The notes beneath the pieces were generated by a model. That model was not told the origin of the DNA. It saw nothing but the letters and a program-made list of their open reading frames with translations, and ran no database searches. From Cryobacterium sp. PH31-AA6 (GTDB lineage: Bacteria > Actinomycetota > Actinomycetes > Actinomycetales > Microbacteriaceae), in contig NZ_JASISS010000012.1 of the NCBI RefSeq assembly GCF_030063195.1, forward strand, positions 28,852 to 92,851: DNA of 64,000 bases, given 5' to 3'. The stretch's first letter is position 1, and every line of letters begins with the position of its first letter. This document shows, one piece after another, positions 39,300 through 47,856 of the stretch. A program made the translations under genes and the position numbers.

Positions 39300-40316
39300 A
39301 TGCACCCCATTGTGATCGGCCACCGCGGGGCGAGTGGATACCGGCCGGAGCACACCAGAGCAGCCTACGAACTCGCGGTCGCGCTTGGGGCGGACGCGGT
39401 GGAGCCCGACATCGTGGCCACCAGGGACGGCGTGCTCATCGTCCGCCACGAGAATGAAATCTCCGGCACCACCGACATCGCGACGCACCCGGAATTCGCG
39501 GAACGCCGCACGACCAAGCTGATCGACGGCATCCGACTCACCGGCTGGTTCACCGAGGACTTCACCTGGGCCGAGCTGCGCACCCTGCGCGCCAGGGAGC
39601 GCCTGCCGGAGCTGCGCAAGTCCAGCGCCACCTTCGACGACCGGTTCCCGCTGCTCAGGCTCCGGGACGTGTTCAAGCTGATCGACCGGGTCGGTGGGCG
39701 GGCCAGGCGCCCGATCGGCGTCGTCGCCGAGATCAAGCACGCCAGCTACTTCGCCTCGATCGGTCTTCCCCTCGACGAACTGTTCGCCGCCGAGGTCAAC
39801 TCGGCGGGCTGGAATGCCGGCGACGGCCGGCTCACCATCGAGAGTTTCGAGCAGAGCCTGCTCGACAAGGTGTATGCCCGCGGCGTCTACGGCAAGCGGG
39901 TGTTCCTGCTCGAGGCGCGCGGCAAGCCGTTCGACGAGGTCGCCCTCCACGGTTCGCGGGCGCGACACTACGCCGATTTCCTCAGCGAGTCGGGCCTCTA
40001 CGGCCTGAGCGGCCAGGTCGACGGCATCAGCGTGCCTAAATCGCTCATTCTCGAAACGGATGCCGACGGCAACGTCTCCGGGGCATCCGACCTCGTCGAC
40101 GCCGCACACGCGGCCAGCCTGGAGATCTACTGCTGGACGCTCCGTCCGGAGAACCGTTTCCTCGCCAAGACGTTCCGGCGCGGCCGGTTCAGGGCGGATT
40201 TCGGCGACTGGCGGAGCGAATTCCACACGATCATGGGTACCGGTATCGACGGCGTCTTCACCGACCACCCCGATCTCGCGGTCACCGTCAGGGACGAGCT
40301 CGCCGCCGAGCAGTGA
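39300..40316 (+). CDS. Glycerophosphodiester phosphodiesterase
   Basis: A 338-residue GDPD-family enzyme hydrolysing glycerophosphodiesters to glycerol-3-phosphate and alcohol. It starts IVIGHRGASGYRPEHT with the catalytic His8-Arg9, has EPDI (Glu35/Asp37 metal ligands) and LIVRHENE with His50, and ends with MGTGIDGVFTDHPDLA. There is no signal peptide with ATG 39300, so it acts in the cytoplasm; an in-frame 19-residue extension upstream overlaps the promoter region and is not hydrophobic. Its product could feed glpD. Confidence 0.93.
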   Translation: MHPIVIGHRGASGYRPEHTRAAYELAVALGADAVEPDIVATRDGVLIVRHENEISGTTDIATHPEFAERRTTKLIDGIRLTGWFTEDFTWAELRTLRARERLPELRKSSATFDDRFPLLRLRDVFKLIDRVGGRARRPIGVVAEIKHASYFASIGLPLDELFAAEVNSAGWNAGDGRLTIESFEQSLLDKVYARGVYGKRVFLLEARGKPFDEVALHGSRARHYADFLSESGLYGLSGQVDGISVPKSLILETDADGNVSGASDLVDAAHAASLEIYCWTLRPENRFLAKTFRRGRFRADFGDWRSEFHTIMGTGIDGVFTDHPDLAVTVRDELAAEQ

Positions 40317-40369
40317 CCCGGGCGCCGGGAGCGCGGCCCGTTCCCGGCGTCGATGTCAGGTGCAACGCC

Positions 40370-40375
40370 TAGGAT
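40370..40375 (+). promoter_or_regulatory. -10-like hexamer before pcrA
   Basis: TAGGAT lies 10 bases before the ATG at 40386 (13 before the alternative ATG at 40389); GCGAG in between is only a weak ribosome site. Confidence 0.35.
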
Positions 40376-40385
40376 TGGCAGCGAG

Positions 40386-42863
40386 ATGATGACGCTTTTC
40401 GACCCTGATCACACGCCCGCCCACCAGGCCACAGCAACGCAGGCTCCAGCAGGGGGGCCGATCATTGTCGACGGTGGAGGGCCCCGCGACGACGCCGGCT
40501 ACCAGAGCCCGTTGCTCGAAGGGCTGAACCCACAGCAACGGGAGGCCGTCGAGTATCGCGGCCCGGCGCTGCTCATCATTGCCGGGGCCGGCTCCGGCAA
40601 GACCAGCGTGCTCACCAGGCGGATCGCGAGCCTGCTCGAGACACGCGAGGCCTGGCCGAGCCAGATTCTGGCGATCACGTTCACGAACAAGGCCGCCGCC
40701 GAGATGCGCGATCGGGTCAAGGCCATCCTCGGTCAGGGCGCGGACGGAATGTGGATCTCCACGTTCCACTCCTCCTGTGTGCGGATTCTGCGCCGCGAGG
40801 CGGAGAACGCCGGCCTCTCCGCCAGCTTCAGCATCTACGACTCCGCCGACACCAAGGTCACCCTCAAGCGCATCATCAAGTCGCTCGACGCGGACACCCT
40901 CGGTTTCACTCCCGGCAATGCGTCCGCGAAGATCTCCAAGCTCAAGAATGAGCTCGCCGACGTCGACTCCTATGCCCGCAACGCGAATATGAGCGATCCG
41001 CAGGAGGTCATGTTCGTCGAGATCTTCCGGCAGTACACCCAGCGCCTCCGCGCGGCGAACGCCCTGGACTTCGACGACCTGATCGGCGAGACGGTCTACC
41101 TCTTCCGGGCCTTCCCCAAGGTCGCCGCCCTGTACCGGCGCAGGTTCCGGCACATCCTGGTCGACGAATACCAGGACACCAACCACGCCCAGTACTCGCT
41201 CGTGCGAGAGCTCACCCGGCCCGTCGAATCCGACCTCGCCGACGAGATGGAAGACACCGGCGTGCACGTGCGCAACCTCCGCGACGCCGGCGGCGGCATC
41301 CCGGGCGCCTCCCTGACCGTGGTGGGTGACTCCGACCAGTCGATCTACGCCTTCCGCGGCGCCGACACCCGCAACATCACCGAGTTCGAGCGGGACTTCC
41401 CCGGCACCAGGGTGATCCTGCTCGAGCAGAACTACCGTTCCACCCAGAACATCCTCTCCGCCGCCAACGCGGTAATCGGCCACAACTTCGACCGCAAGGA
41501 CAAGAAACTGTGGAGCGCCGGCGGAGACGGCGAAAAGATCGTCGGGTTCACGGCTTACTCCGGCCACGACGAGGCCCAGTTCGTGGCCGACGAGATCGAG
41601 GTGCTGCACGCGGCGGGCATGGCCTACCGCGACATGGCCGTGTTCTATCGCACCAACGCGCAGACCCGTGCGCTCGAGGAAATCCTCGTGCGCTCCGCCG
41701 TGCCCTACCGGGTGGTCGGCGGCACGAAGTTCTACGAGCGGGCCGAGATCAAGGATGCGCTGGCCTACCTGATCGCGGTCGCCAACCCCAACGATGAGCT
41801 CGCCCTGCGCCGCATCCTGAACACCCCGAAGCGGGGGATCGGGCCGGCCACGGAAACCGGGTTGGCCAGTTTCGCCGAGGCGAACCAGATCAGCTTCCGG
41901 CAGGCCATGCGCGACTGCGCGTCGCTCGGCCTGGGCCCGAAGGTGACCGGGGCGATCCTGAAGCTCGCCACCCTGCTCGACGAGGCGGCCCTGAAGATCG
42001 ACCCGGCCAACCCGGCCGGGCAGGTGAACGTCTCCGAACTGCTGACCTTCCTGCTCGACGGCAGCGGCCTGCTCACCCTGCTCCGGAACAGCCGCGACCC
42101 ACAAGACGAGGCGCGCGCCGAGAACATCGAGGAACTCGTCGCCCAGACCAAGGACTTCAACAAGGACAACCCCGACTCCGGGCTCGTCGATTTCCTCACC
42201 CAGGTGTCACTCGTCGCCGCGGCCGATGACCTCGATGACGCCTCCGGCACGGTCTCGCTGATGACCCTGCACACCGCCAAGGGACTCGAATACGAGGCCG
42301 TGTTCCTGACCGGGGTCGAGGAGGGGCTGCTGCCCCACCAGATGTCGGCCAACGAGCCCGGCGGACCGGCCGAAGAACGTCGGCTCTTCTACGTGGGGAT
42401 CACCCGGGCCCGGCAGCGGCTCTACCTGTCCCTGGCGATGACCCGCGCGCAGTTCGGTGACATCAACGTGGCGATGCCCAGCCGCTACCTGCAGGAGATC
42501 CCGGTGGCCCTGATCGACTGGAAGCAGTCGCCCGGGATGGCGAATTCCCGCGGCGGAACCCAGCCGCGCGCGCTCAACGCCAGGCGGGACGGATTCGGCG
42601 GCGGATTCGCCAAGCGCGGCGAACCGCAGGCGCTGCCGCCCGCGCCCAAGCCGAAGACCGAGTGGACGAACCGGGTGTCACAGGTGCGCGACAACGGCGA
42701 CCTCACCCTGGCGGCCGGGGACCGCATCCGTCACGTCGACTTCGGTGACGGCCGGGTCAACCAGGTCACCGGCGACGGCACCAAGCGGATCGCGCACGTG
42801 CAGTTCGACAGCATGGGCGCGAAGAAGCTCCTGATCAAGATCGCGCCGATCGAGAAGATCTAG
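40386..42863 (+). CDS. pcrA: UvrD/PcrA-type ATP-dependent DNA helicase
   Basis: An 825-residue superfamily 1A 3'-5' helicase for nucleotide-excision and replication-linked repair. Q-motif LNPQQREAV at about 47-55, Walker A GAGSGKTS at 67-74, ITFTNKAAAEMRDR (Ia), VDEYQDTNH (II), GDSDQSIYAFRGA (III), QNYRST (IV), LMTLHTAKGLEYEAVF (V), EERRLFYVGITRAR (VI). The tail (about 720-825) contains the RNA-polymerase-binding Tudor-like end IRHVDFGDGRVNQVTGDGTKRIAHVQF. ATG at 40386 or 40389. The next gene's GTG overlaps its stop. Confidence 0.95.
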   Translation: MMTLFDPDHTPAHQATATQAPAGGPIIVDGGGPRDDAGYQSPLLEGLNPQQREAVEYRGPALLIIAGAGSGKTSVLTRRIASLLETREAWPSQILAITFTNKAAAEMRDRVKAILGQGADGMWISTFHSSCVRILRREAENAGLSASFSIYDSADTKVTLKRIIKSLDADTLGFTPGNASAKISKLKNELADVDSYARNANMSDPQEVMFVEIFRQYTQRLRAANALDFDDLIGETVYLFRAFPKVAALYRRRFRHILVDEYQDTNHAQYSLVRELTRPVESDLADEMEDTGVHVRNLRDAGGGIPGASLTVVGDSDQSIYAFRGADTRNITEFERDFPGTRVILLEQNYRSTQNILSAANAVIGHNFDRKDKKLWSAGGDGEKIVGFTAYSGHDEAQFVADEIEVLHAAGMAYRDMAVFYRTNAQTRALEEILVRSAVPYRVVGGTKFYERAEIKDALAYLIAVANPNDELALRRILNTPKRGIGPATETGLASFAEANQISFRQAMRDCASLGLGPKVTGAILKLATLLDEAALKIDPANPAGQVNVSELLTFLLDGSGLLTLLRNSRDPQDEARAENIEELVAQTKDFNKDNPDSGLVDFLTQVSLVAAADDLDDASGTVSLMTLHTAKGLEYEAVFLTGVEEGLLPHQMSANEPGGPAEERRLFYVGITRARQRLYLSLAMTRAQFGDINVAMPSRYLQEIPVALIDWKQSPGMANSRGGTQPRALNARRDGFGGGFAKRGEPQALPPAPKPKTEWTNRVSQVRDNGDLTLAAGDRIRHVDFGDGRVNQVTGDGTKRIAHVQFDSMGAKKLLIKIAPIEKI

Positions 42864-43912
42864 TGGCCCGTTCCGGGGCGCCGGAAACCCTGCTCCAACG
42901 GGTGCGATCGTTGCGCGCCCTGGACGTCGAAGTGGCGTCCAGGGCCAGCGCCGCCGTCGCGATCCCGCTGGTCGTGCTGGCCCTGGTCGGGCACGTCGAT
43001 TGGGCGGCATACGCGTCGTTCGGCGCGATGGCCTCACTGTATGGGCGCGGAGAACCGTACCGGTTGCGGGCCCGCACGACCGGCGTCGCGGCGGTCTGCC
43101 TGCTCGGCAGCATCGCGCTGGGTGTGCTGATGGCCGTCACCGGTGCGCCCCTGCCCGTGCTCGTGCTCGGGCTGGTCGGCGTGATCGTGGCCGGCATCCT
43201 GGCGGCGTCGACCTGGGGGCTGTTCCCCGGCACCCCCATCTTCTTCGTGTTCGCGTACGCGGTCTGCGCCCAGGTGCCCACCCCGCCGGGAGAGGCCACG
43301 GTCAGGCTGCTCGTCGCCGTCGGTGCGGCGGCATTCGCGTGGCTGCTGACCATGTCGGGCTGCGCGGTCCGGCGACTCGCCGGCGACCGTTCGAACGACC
43401 TGTTCAAGCCGCTGCCGCGCCGGCCGCGCCTGCACCCGGCCGCGTACCGGGACCCTCAGGTGTGGTCCACCATCGCGCAAAACGTGGTCGGCGCGCTGGC
43501 GGCCGGCGGCCTGGCGGTCGCGGCCGGGATCGGGCATCCGTACTGGGCCGTGGTCAGCGTGGTCGCGGTGCTGCCCCCGCCACGGGCCGCGCACTCCGTC
43601 TCCAGGGCGATTCACCGCATCCTCGGCACCGCCCTCGGTGTCGTCGTGGCCGGGCTGCTCCTCTGGCCCGGTCCCGGCGTGATCGTGCTGATCCTGGTCA
43701 TCGCGGTGAGCCAATTCGGAGCCGAGATCCTGATCGGACGGCATTACGGCGCCGCACTGCTCTTCATCACCCCGCTGGCGCTGTCCGTGGTGCACCTGAC
43801 CAGCCCGGTGTCCGTGCCCGCCCTGCTCCTCGACCGGGTCGTGGAGACGGCCCTCGGCGGGGGGATCGCCATCCTGATCGTGTTGCTCGCGCGGGCCCGC
43901 ACGCGTTCCTGA
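42863..43912 (+). CDS. FUSC-family membrane transporter
   Basis: A 349-residue protein with two blocks of membrane helices (about 30-160 and 205-345) separated by a soluble linker rich in Pro/Arg, the FUSC/aromatic-acid-exporter layout. Conserved-looking parts are AAYASFGAMASLYGRGEPYRLRARTTG and GHPYWAVVSVVAVLPPPRAAHSVSRAIHRILGTALG. Substrate unknown. The GTG start uses the last base of the pcrA stop codon, so expression is coupled. Confidence 0.82.
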   Translation: MARSGAPETLLQRVRSLRALDVEVASRASAAVAIPLVVLALVGHVDWAAYASFGAMASLYGRGEPYRLRARTTGVAAVCLLGSIALGVLMAVTGAPLPVLVLGLVGVIVAGILAASTWGLFPGTPIFFVFAYAVCAQVPTPPGEATVRLLVAVGAAAFAWLLTMSGCAVRRLAGDRSNDLFKPLPRRPRLHPAAYRDPQVWSTIAQNVVGALAAGGLAVAAGIGHPYWAVVSVVAVLPPPRAAHSVSRAIHRILGTALGVVVAGLLLWPGPGVIVLILVIAVSQFGAEILIGRHYGAALLFITPLALSVVHLTSPVSVPALLLDRVVETALGGGIAILIVLLARARTRS

Positions 43913-43999
43913 GAGCTCCCGCAGCACGCATCGGAACCGCACAGGTTGTTCTCAGCCTGTCGATAGCGATTCAACTGTTTCGCCCGGAATGCTTCCAGC

Positions 44000-45415
44000 A
44001 TGAGCCTCGCCACCCATCCCACCAAGCGCGCCCAGCGCCGCACGTCGGTGCCGCGCATCCACCCGAACTACCGTCGGAGGATGCGTCTGGCCGACGGCCT
44101 GCAGATCATCGCGGTGGTGTCGGTCGCCCTGGTGATCGCGATCTTCCTGGCCGACGGCGGGGCAGCCCGCTTCGGCACGCCGGCCGACGCCATCACCTCC
44201 CTCGGCGTGGTGACCGGGCTCGTCGGCACCGACCTGCTCTTGATGATGATGCTGCTCGCGGCGAGGCTCCCGTCGATCGACCGGGCCTTCGGCCACGACA
44301 GCGCGATGGCGCTGCACCAGTCGCTGGGCAAACCGGCGCTCTACCTCATCCTCGGGCACGGCGTGCTGCTCACCATCGGCTACTCGATGGTGCAGCCCGC
44401 CTCGGTGTTCGCCGAGGTGTGGATCATGCTCACCACCCTCCCCGACATGCCGCTCGCCTTCGTGGGCCTCGGCCTGCTCATCGCGGTCGTGGTGACCTCC
44501 CTGGTGGTGGTGCGACGTCGCTTCCGCTACGAGGCCTGGCACCTGGTGCACCTGCTCTCCTACCTGGCGGTGCTCGTGTCGATCCCGCACCAGCTGAGCG
44601 TCGGCTCCCTGTTCCGGGAGGGCTCGGTGCAGCGCTATTACTGGCTCGCCCTCTATGTCGGCGTCGCCGGATCGATCGTGCTCTTCCGGTTCATCGTTCC
44701 GATCGTGCGCTCCCTGCGCTCCCAGCTCGTGGTGAAGGGCGTCGACCCCGTTGCCCGCGGCGTCGTCTCGATCCGGTTGTCCGGCCGGGAACTGCGCCGC
44801 CTCAAGGCCCGCTCCGGACAATTCTTCATCTGGAGGTTCTGGACGCCGAAACTATGGTGGCAGGCGCATCCGTTCTCGCTCTCGGCCGCTCCGACCGGGA
44901 ACGCGCTGCGGATCACCGTGCGCGGCCTCGGCGACGCGTCCGCCGCGCTGTCGGCGCTGCCCAAGGGCACCCGGGTCAGCTTCGAGGGGCCGTACGGACT
45001 CTTCACCGACTTCGCCCGCACCTCGCCCCGGATCGTGCTGGTCGCCGCCGGCATCGGCGTGGCCCCGATCCGGTCGCTGCTCGAAACGGCGACCTTCGCC
45101 CCCGGCCAGGCCACCGTCATCCTCCGCTCGAGCACGGCCGACGACACCTACCTCGTCGACGAACTCGCCCACCTCTGCCGGGTCAGGGGCGCCGAACTGC
45201 GCATCATCGCCGGGAAGCGTTCACCCGGTGCCAACAGCTGGCTGCCGGCGGACGCTGTGCGCGCCAGGATCACCCTCGGCACCCTGGTCCCGAAGCTCCG
45301 GGAGGCGGATGTCTACATCTGCGGTCCCCGGCGCTGGACGGACGAGGTCGTGCGTGACGCCCGGTCGGCCGGTCTGCCGACCCGGCAAATCCATTTTGAA
45401 AGGTTCGACTGGTGA
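44000..45415 (+). CDS. Ferric-reductase-like transmembrane flavoprotein
   Basis: A 471-residue protein of the ferric reductase/NADPH-oxidase-like group. About six membrane helices lie in 35-240 with candidate heme histidines in ALHQSLGKPALYLILGHG and WHLVHLLSYLAVLVSIPHQ. A FAD-binding domain follows (RSGQFFIWRF, AHPFSLSAAPTG about 290-302) and an NAD(P)-binding domain (VLVAAGIGVAPIRSLLE, YICGPRRWTDEV). It should carry electrons from NAD(P)H across the membrane through heme. It is the first gene of an operon with an FMN-binding protein and ApbE, with stop/start overlaps. Confidence 0.9.
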   Translation: MSLATHPTKRAQRRTSVPRIHPNYRRRMRLADGLQIIAVVSVALVIAIFLADGGAARFGTPADAITSLGVVTGLVGTDLLLMMMLLAARLPSIDRAFGHDSAMALHQSLGKPALYLILGHGVLLTIGYSMVQPASVFAEVWIMLTTLPDMPLAFVGLGLLIAVVVTSLVVVRRRFRYEAWHLVHLLSYLAVLVSIPHQLSVGSLFREGSVQRYYWLALYVGVAGSIVLFRFIVPIVRSLRSQLVVKGVDPVARGVVSIRLSGRELRRLKARSGQFFIWRFWTPKLWWQAHPFSLSAAPTGNALRITVRGLGDASAALSALPKGTRVSFEGPYGLFTDFARTSPRIVLVAAGIGVAPIRSLLETATFAPGQATVILRSSTADDTYLVDELAHLCRVRGAELRIIAGKRSPGANSWLPADAVRARITLGTLVPKLREADVYICGPRRWTDEVVRDARSAGLPTRQIHFERFDW

Positions 45416-45930
45416 GATTCCGCGCGCTATCCCTGGCCGCTCTGGCCTCCCTCTCCGTGGTCGGCATCGGCTGGCAGATGGGAGCCCAGCTCACGGCCTC
45501 CCAGCAGACGCTGTCGGCGGTGCCGGTGGCCCCCGCCGCGCACACCGGCACCGCCGCGACCGTGCCCAATCCGACCGCGCTGGGCCCGGCGGCCCCGGCC
45601 GCGACTGGTTCCCCTGCGGCGACCACGGCCCCGGCCGCTCCGGCCGGGGCGGCGAGCGGGACCTTCGACGGGTCGGTCGTGCAGACCCGGTTCGGGCCGG
45701 TGCAGGTGTCCGTGACGATCGCGAGCGGTTCGATCACGGAGGTCACGGCGCTCCAACTGACCAACGACGGCGGCCGCTCGGTCATGATCAGCAACCAGGC
45801 TGCGCCGATCCTCCGCAGCGAGGTGCTCACCGCCCAGTCGGCCCAGGTGCAAAACGTCAGCGGCGCCACCTACACGACCCACGGGTACCTCACCTCGCTG
45901 CAGGCGGCCCTCGATGCCGCGCAGTTCTAA
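45412..45930 (+). CDS. Secreted FMN-binding domain protein (flavinylation substrate)
   Basis: A 172-residue protein: N-terminal signal/anchor 1-28, an Ala/Pro/Thr-rich linker (about 35-82), then a small FMN-binding domain (DGSVVQTRFGPVQVSVTIASG, ending VQNVSGATYTTHGYLTSLQAAL). The SGAT at 150-153 is the family's flavinylation motif, in which the Thr receives FMN through a phosphoester bond. GTG at 45412 overlaps the reductase stop. The following gene is ApbE, the enzyme that performs this modification. Confidence 0.9.
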   Translation: MRFRALSLAALASLSVVGIGWQMGAQLTASQQTLSAVPVAPAAHTGTAATVPNPTALGPAAPAATGSPAATTAPAAPAGAASGTFDGSVVQTRFGPVQVSVTIASGSITEVTALQLTNDGGRSVMISNQAAPILRSEVLTAQSAQVQNVSGATYTTHGYLTSLQAALDAAQF

Positions 45931-46747
45931 CCGGCCGGGCGGTGTCGCCCAGAACGTGAACCCGGCCGGGCCTCCGAACGGCGACGGCGGATCGGGGGCG
46001 ATCACGCTGCGGTCCATGGGGACGGTGCTGAGCATCCGCTTCGGCGGACCGGTCGCGCCCGAGCTCGGCGCGCAGGCCCGCGAGGCGGTGGGCAGCGTCT
46101 TCGCTTCGTGGGATACCCGGTTCAGTCTCTACCGGGACGACTCCGAACTCAGCCGCATCAACCGCGGAGAGCTTCGCCTCACGCAGGCGAGCCCCATACT
46201 GCGAGACTGCTACGCCGCAGCCCTCGACTGGCGCGACCGCACCGACGGGGTGTTCACCCCGCACCGGGCGGATGGCGTGCTCGACCTGTCCGGCGTGGTC
46301 AAGGCCCTGGCCATCGACGAGGCCGGGGGAGCGCTGCGGGGCCTCGGCCTCGTGAACTGGTCGCTCAACGCGGGTGGGGACATTCTGGTCGCCGGGGACC
46401 AGGCGCCGGGCCTCGACTGGGTTGCCGGCCTCGTCGACCCGGATGACCGGGGACGCACCCTCGCGGCGGTGCCCCTGGCCTTGCCGCTGCGGGCCGTCGC
46501 CACCTCGGGCAGCGCCGAACGCGGCGACCACATTTGGACCGCCGTCGGCGACGGAGCGTCGCCGTACCGGCAGGTGTCCGTCTTCGCCCGCGACATCGTG
46601 ACCGCCGACGTGCTGGCCACGACCATCGTTGCCGGCGGCGAGGCCGCGCTGGCCCGGAGCACAGAGACCTGGCCGATCGAGGTGCTCGCGGTGCTCAGGG
46701 ACAGCTCGCTCCTGGCCACCGCCGGGCTACGGGCCGACCGGGACTGA
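45914..46747 (+). CDS. apbE: FAD:protein FMN transferase
   Basis: A 277-residue ApbE protein transferring FMN from FAD to Thr in target proteins, Mg2+-dependent. Motifs: RSMGTVLSIRFGG, SLYRDDSELSRIN, GVLDLSGVVKALAIDEA (usual consensus DLGGIAKGYAVD, here slightly divergent), WSLNAGGDILVAG and the C-terminal DIVTADVLATTIVAGG with the metal-binding Asp/Thr. No lipobox or clear signal sequence is visible at the N-terminus, so it may act from the cytoplasmic side or have another start. It overlaps the FMN-binding gene by 17 bases. Confidence 0.9.
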   Translation: MPRSSNRPGGVAQNVNPAGPPNGDGGSGAITLRSMGTVLSIRFGGPVAPELGAQAREAVGSVFASWDTRFSLYRDDSELSRINRGELRLTQASPILRDCYAAALDWRDRTDGVFTPHRADGVLDLSGVVKALAIDEAGGALRGLGLVNWSLNAGGDILVAGDQAPGLDWVAGLVDPDDRGRTLAAVPLALPLRAVATSGSAERGDHIWTAVGDGASPYRQVSVFARDIVTADVLATTIVAGGEAALARSTETWPIEVLAVLRDSSLLATAGLRADRD

Positions 46748-46762
46748 CCTCGGTCCGAGGTC
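46746..46762 (+). terminator. Palindrome at the apbE stop
   Basis: GACCTCGG-T-CCGAGGTC, perfect 8-bp arms overlapping the TGA stop. No T run follows; it may be a weak terminator or a protein-binding palindrome. Confidence 0.4.
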
Positions 46763-46806
46763 GGCCGGAGTGGCGCGGGCCTGGTTCGGCGGGTGTCGGC
46801 GGACCC

Positions 46807-46835
46807 TTGTCGAGGGTGGGCGAGGGGCGTACCGT
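46807..46835 (+). promoter_or_regulatory. Promoter of the acidic small protein gene
   Basis: TTGTCG (46807-46812), 17 bases, TACCGT (46830-46835); predicted leader of about 41 bases with GGAGG at 46871-46875. Confidence 0.55.
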
Positions 46836-46882
46836 GGCTCGCGCAGGGGCATCCTGCCCTTGCCTGGCGGGGAGGAACGATC

Positions 46883-47170
46883 ATGACGATGGACCCGGAT
46901 GGGCTCTGGCCGCGTCGGGCGGACGCGGCGAACGACGGCCTCGATGAGGATCGCGACGTTGACGACATCACCCTGACGCTCGAAGACGATCTACCGATCG
47001 ACTCCAACGCCTGGACCGTCGACGCCGATGACCGCTCCGTCGATTTCGACGACAGCGACGACCGTGACACCGATCGGGTCTCCGAACTCGACGATGACGA
47101 CACGGATCTGGACACGGACCTGGGCACGGACCTGGGCGTCGACGTGGACGAGGACTCAGAGCAGAGCTGA
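46883..47170 (+). CDS. Small highly acidic protein of unknown function
   Basis: A 95-residue protein, almost half Asp/Glu, with Asp-Leu-Asp-Thr repeats in the last 25 residues (DTDLDTDLGTDLGVDVDED). It has no membrane segment and no recognised domain; the composition predicts an unfolded, perhaps metal-binding or partner-masking chain. ATG at 46883 follows a strong GGAGGAAC ribosome site and a well-spaced promoter, which is why I accept it as a gene. It ends 26 bases before the convergent MarR gene. Confidence 0.65.
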   Translation: MTMDPDGLWPRRADAANDGLDEDRDVDDITLTLEDDLPIDSNAWTVDADDRSVDFDDSDDRDTDRVSELDDDDTDLDTDLGTDLGVDVDEDSEQS

Positions 47171-47196
47171 CGAACGCCCGAACTGACGAATGGCCG

Positions 47197-47712
47197 CTAG
47201 GAGTGGGTCGCCACGGAACCGGCGTCCGGGTCGGCGGCCAGCGCGAGCAATTCGTGCTCGGGGTCCAGTGTGGCGAGCAGCCGGCCACAGATCTCGCTCA
47301 GCTGGGCGACCTGCCTGGTGCTGATCGGATCGAAGACCAGCGCGCGAACCTCTTCGGCGTGGCCGGGCGCGCTGGCGACGACCTTGGCCCAGCCCGCATC
47401 CGTCAGCGTGGCGAGTGAGGCGCGCCGGTCGCTCGAGGAGGTGCTCCTGCCGAGGAAGCCCTGCCCCTCCAGCCGCCCGAGCACGTGAGACAGACGGGAG
47501 AGCGAGGCGTTGGTCTGCGCCGCCAACTGGGTGAGGGCCATCGACCTGCCGGGGCTTTCCGAGATCATCGCGAGCACGTAGTACTCGAAATGGCTGAGCC
47601 CGGCGTCTCGTTTGAGCTGGGATTCCAGGCGCGTCGGCAGCAGCATGGTCACGGCCATCAGCCGGAGCCAGGCCTCGCGTTCGTCCGGGGAGAGCCAGCG
47701 TGGTTCTGTCAT
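47197..47712 (-). CDS. MarR-family transcriptional regulator
   Basis: A 171-residue winged-helix regulator. The DNA-binding region lies at about 58-105 (MALTQLAAQTNASLSRLSHVLGRLEGQGFLGRSTSSSDRRASLATLTDAGW), with the wing residues SSSDRRA; flanking helices form the dimer. It is divergent from the oxidoreductase gene, and a large nested palindrome (47736-47784) sits between them, so it most likely represses both itself and that gene and is released by an unknown ligand or oxidant. Confidence 0.92.
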   Translation of the reverse strand: MTEPRWLSPDEREAWLRLMAVTMLLPTRLESQLKRDAGLSHFEYYVLAMISESPGRSMALTQLAAQTNASLSRLSHVLGRLEGQGFLGRSTSSSDRRASLATLTDAGWAKVVASAPGHAEEVRALVFDPISTRQVAQLSEICGRLLATLDPEHELLALAADPDAGSVATHS

Positions 47713-47718
47713 GAATCG

Positions 47719-47724
47719 ATCCTA
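47719..47724 (-). promoter_or_regulatory. -10-like hexamer of the MarR gene
   Basis: On the minus strand TAGGAT lies 6 bases before the ATG at 47712 (leaderless). A TTGAAT 19 bases further upstream falls inside the palindromic operator. Confidence 0.5.
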
Positions 47725-47735
47725 GTGGGTCAATA

Positions 47736-47784
47736 ACTTGACGATTCAACTAAACCGACCTAGTCTTTAGTTGTAGCTTCAAGT
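47736..47784. promoter_or_regulatory. Nested palindromic operator for the MarR regulator
   Basis: ACTTGA - 5 bases - CAACTAAA - 11 bases - TTTAGTTG - 5 bases - TCAAGT, both arm pairs perfectly complementary about one centre (47760). It covers the whole promoter of the oxidoreductase gene and the -35 area of the MarR gene. Confidence 0.8.
47738..47766 (+). promoter_or_regulatory. Promoter of the F420/NADP oxidoreductase gene
   Basis: TTGACG (47738-47743), 17 bases, TAGTCT (47761-47766), lying fully within the palindromic operator. Confidence 0.65.
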
Positions 47785-47856
47785 AGTTGTCGGCCGGAAT
47801 CGGCCACAGGCGACCGGCCGGGCGACATTCGCGCTTCACCTCCAGGAAGAGATCTC

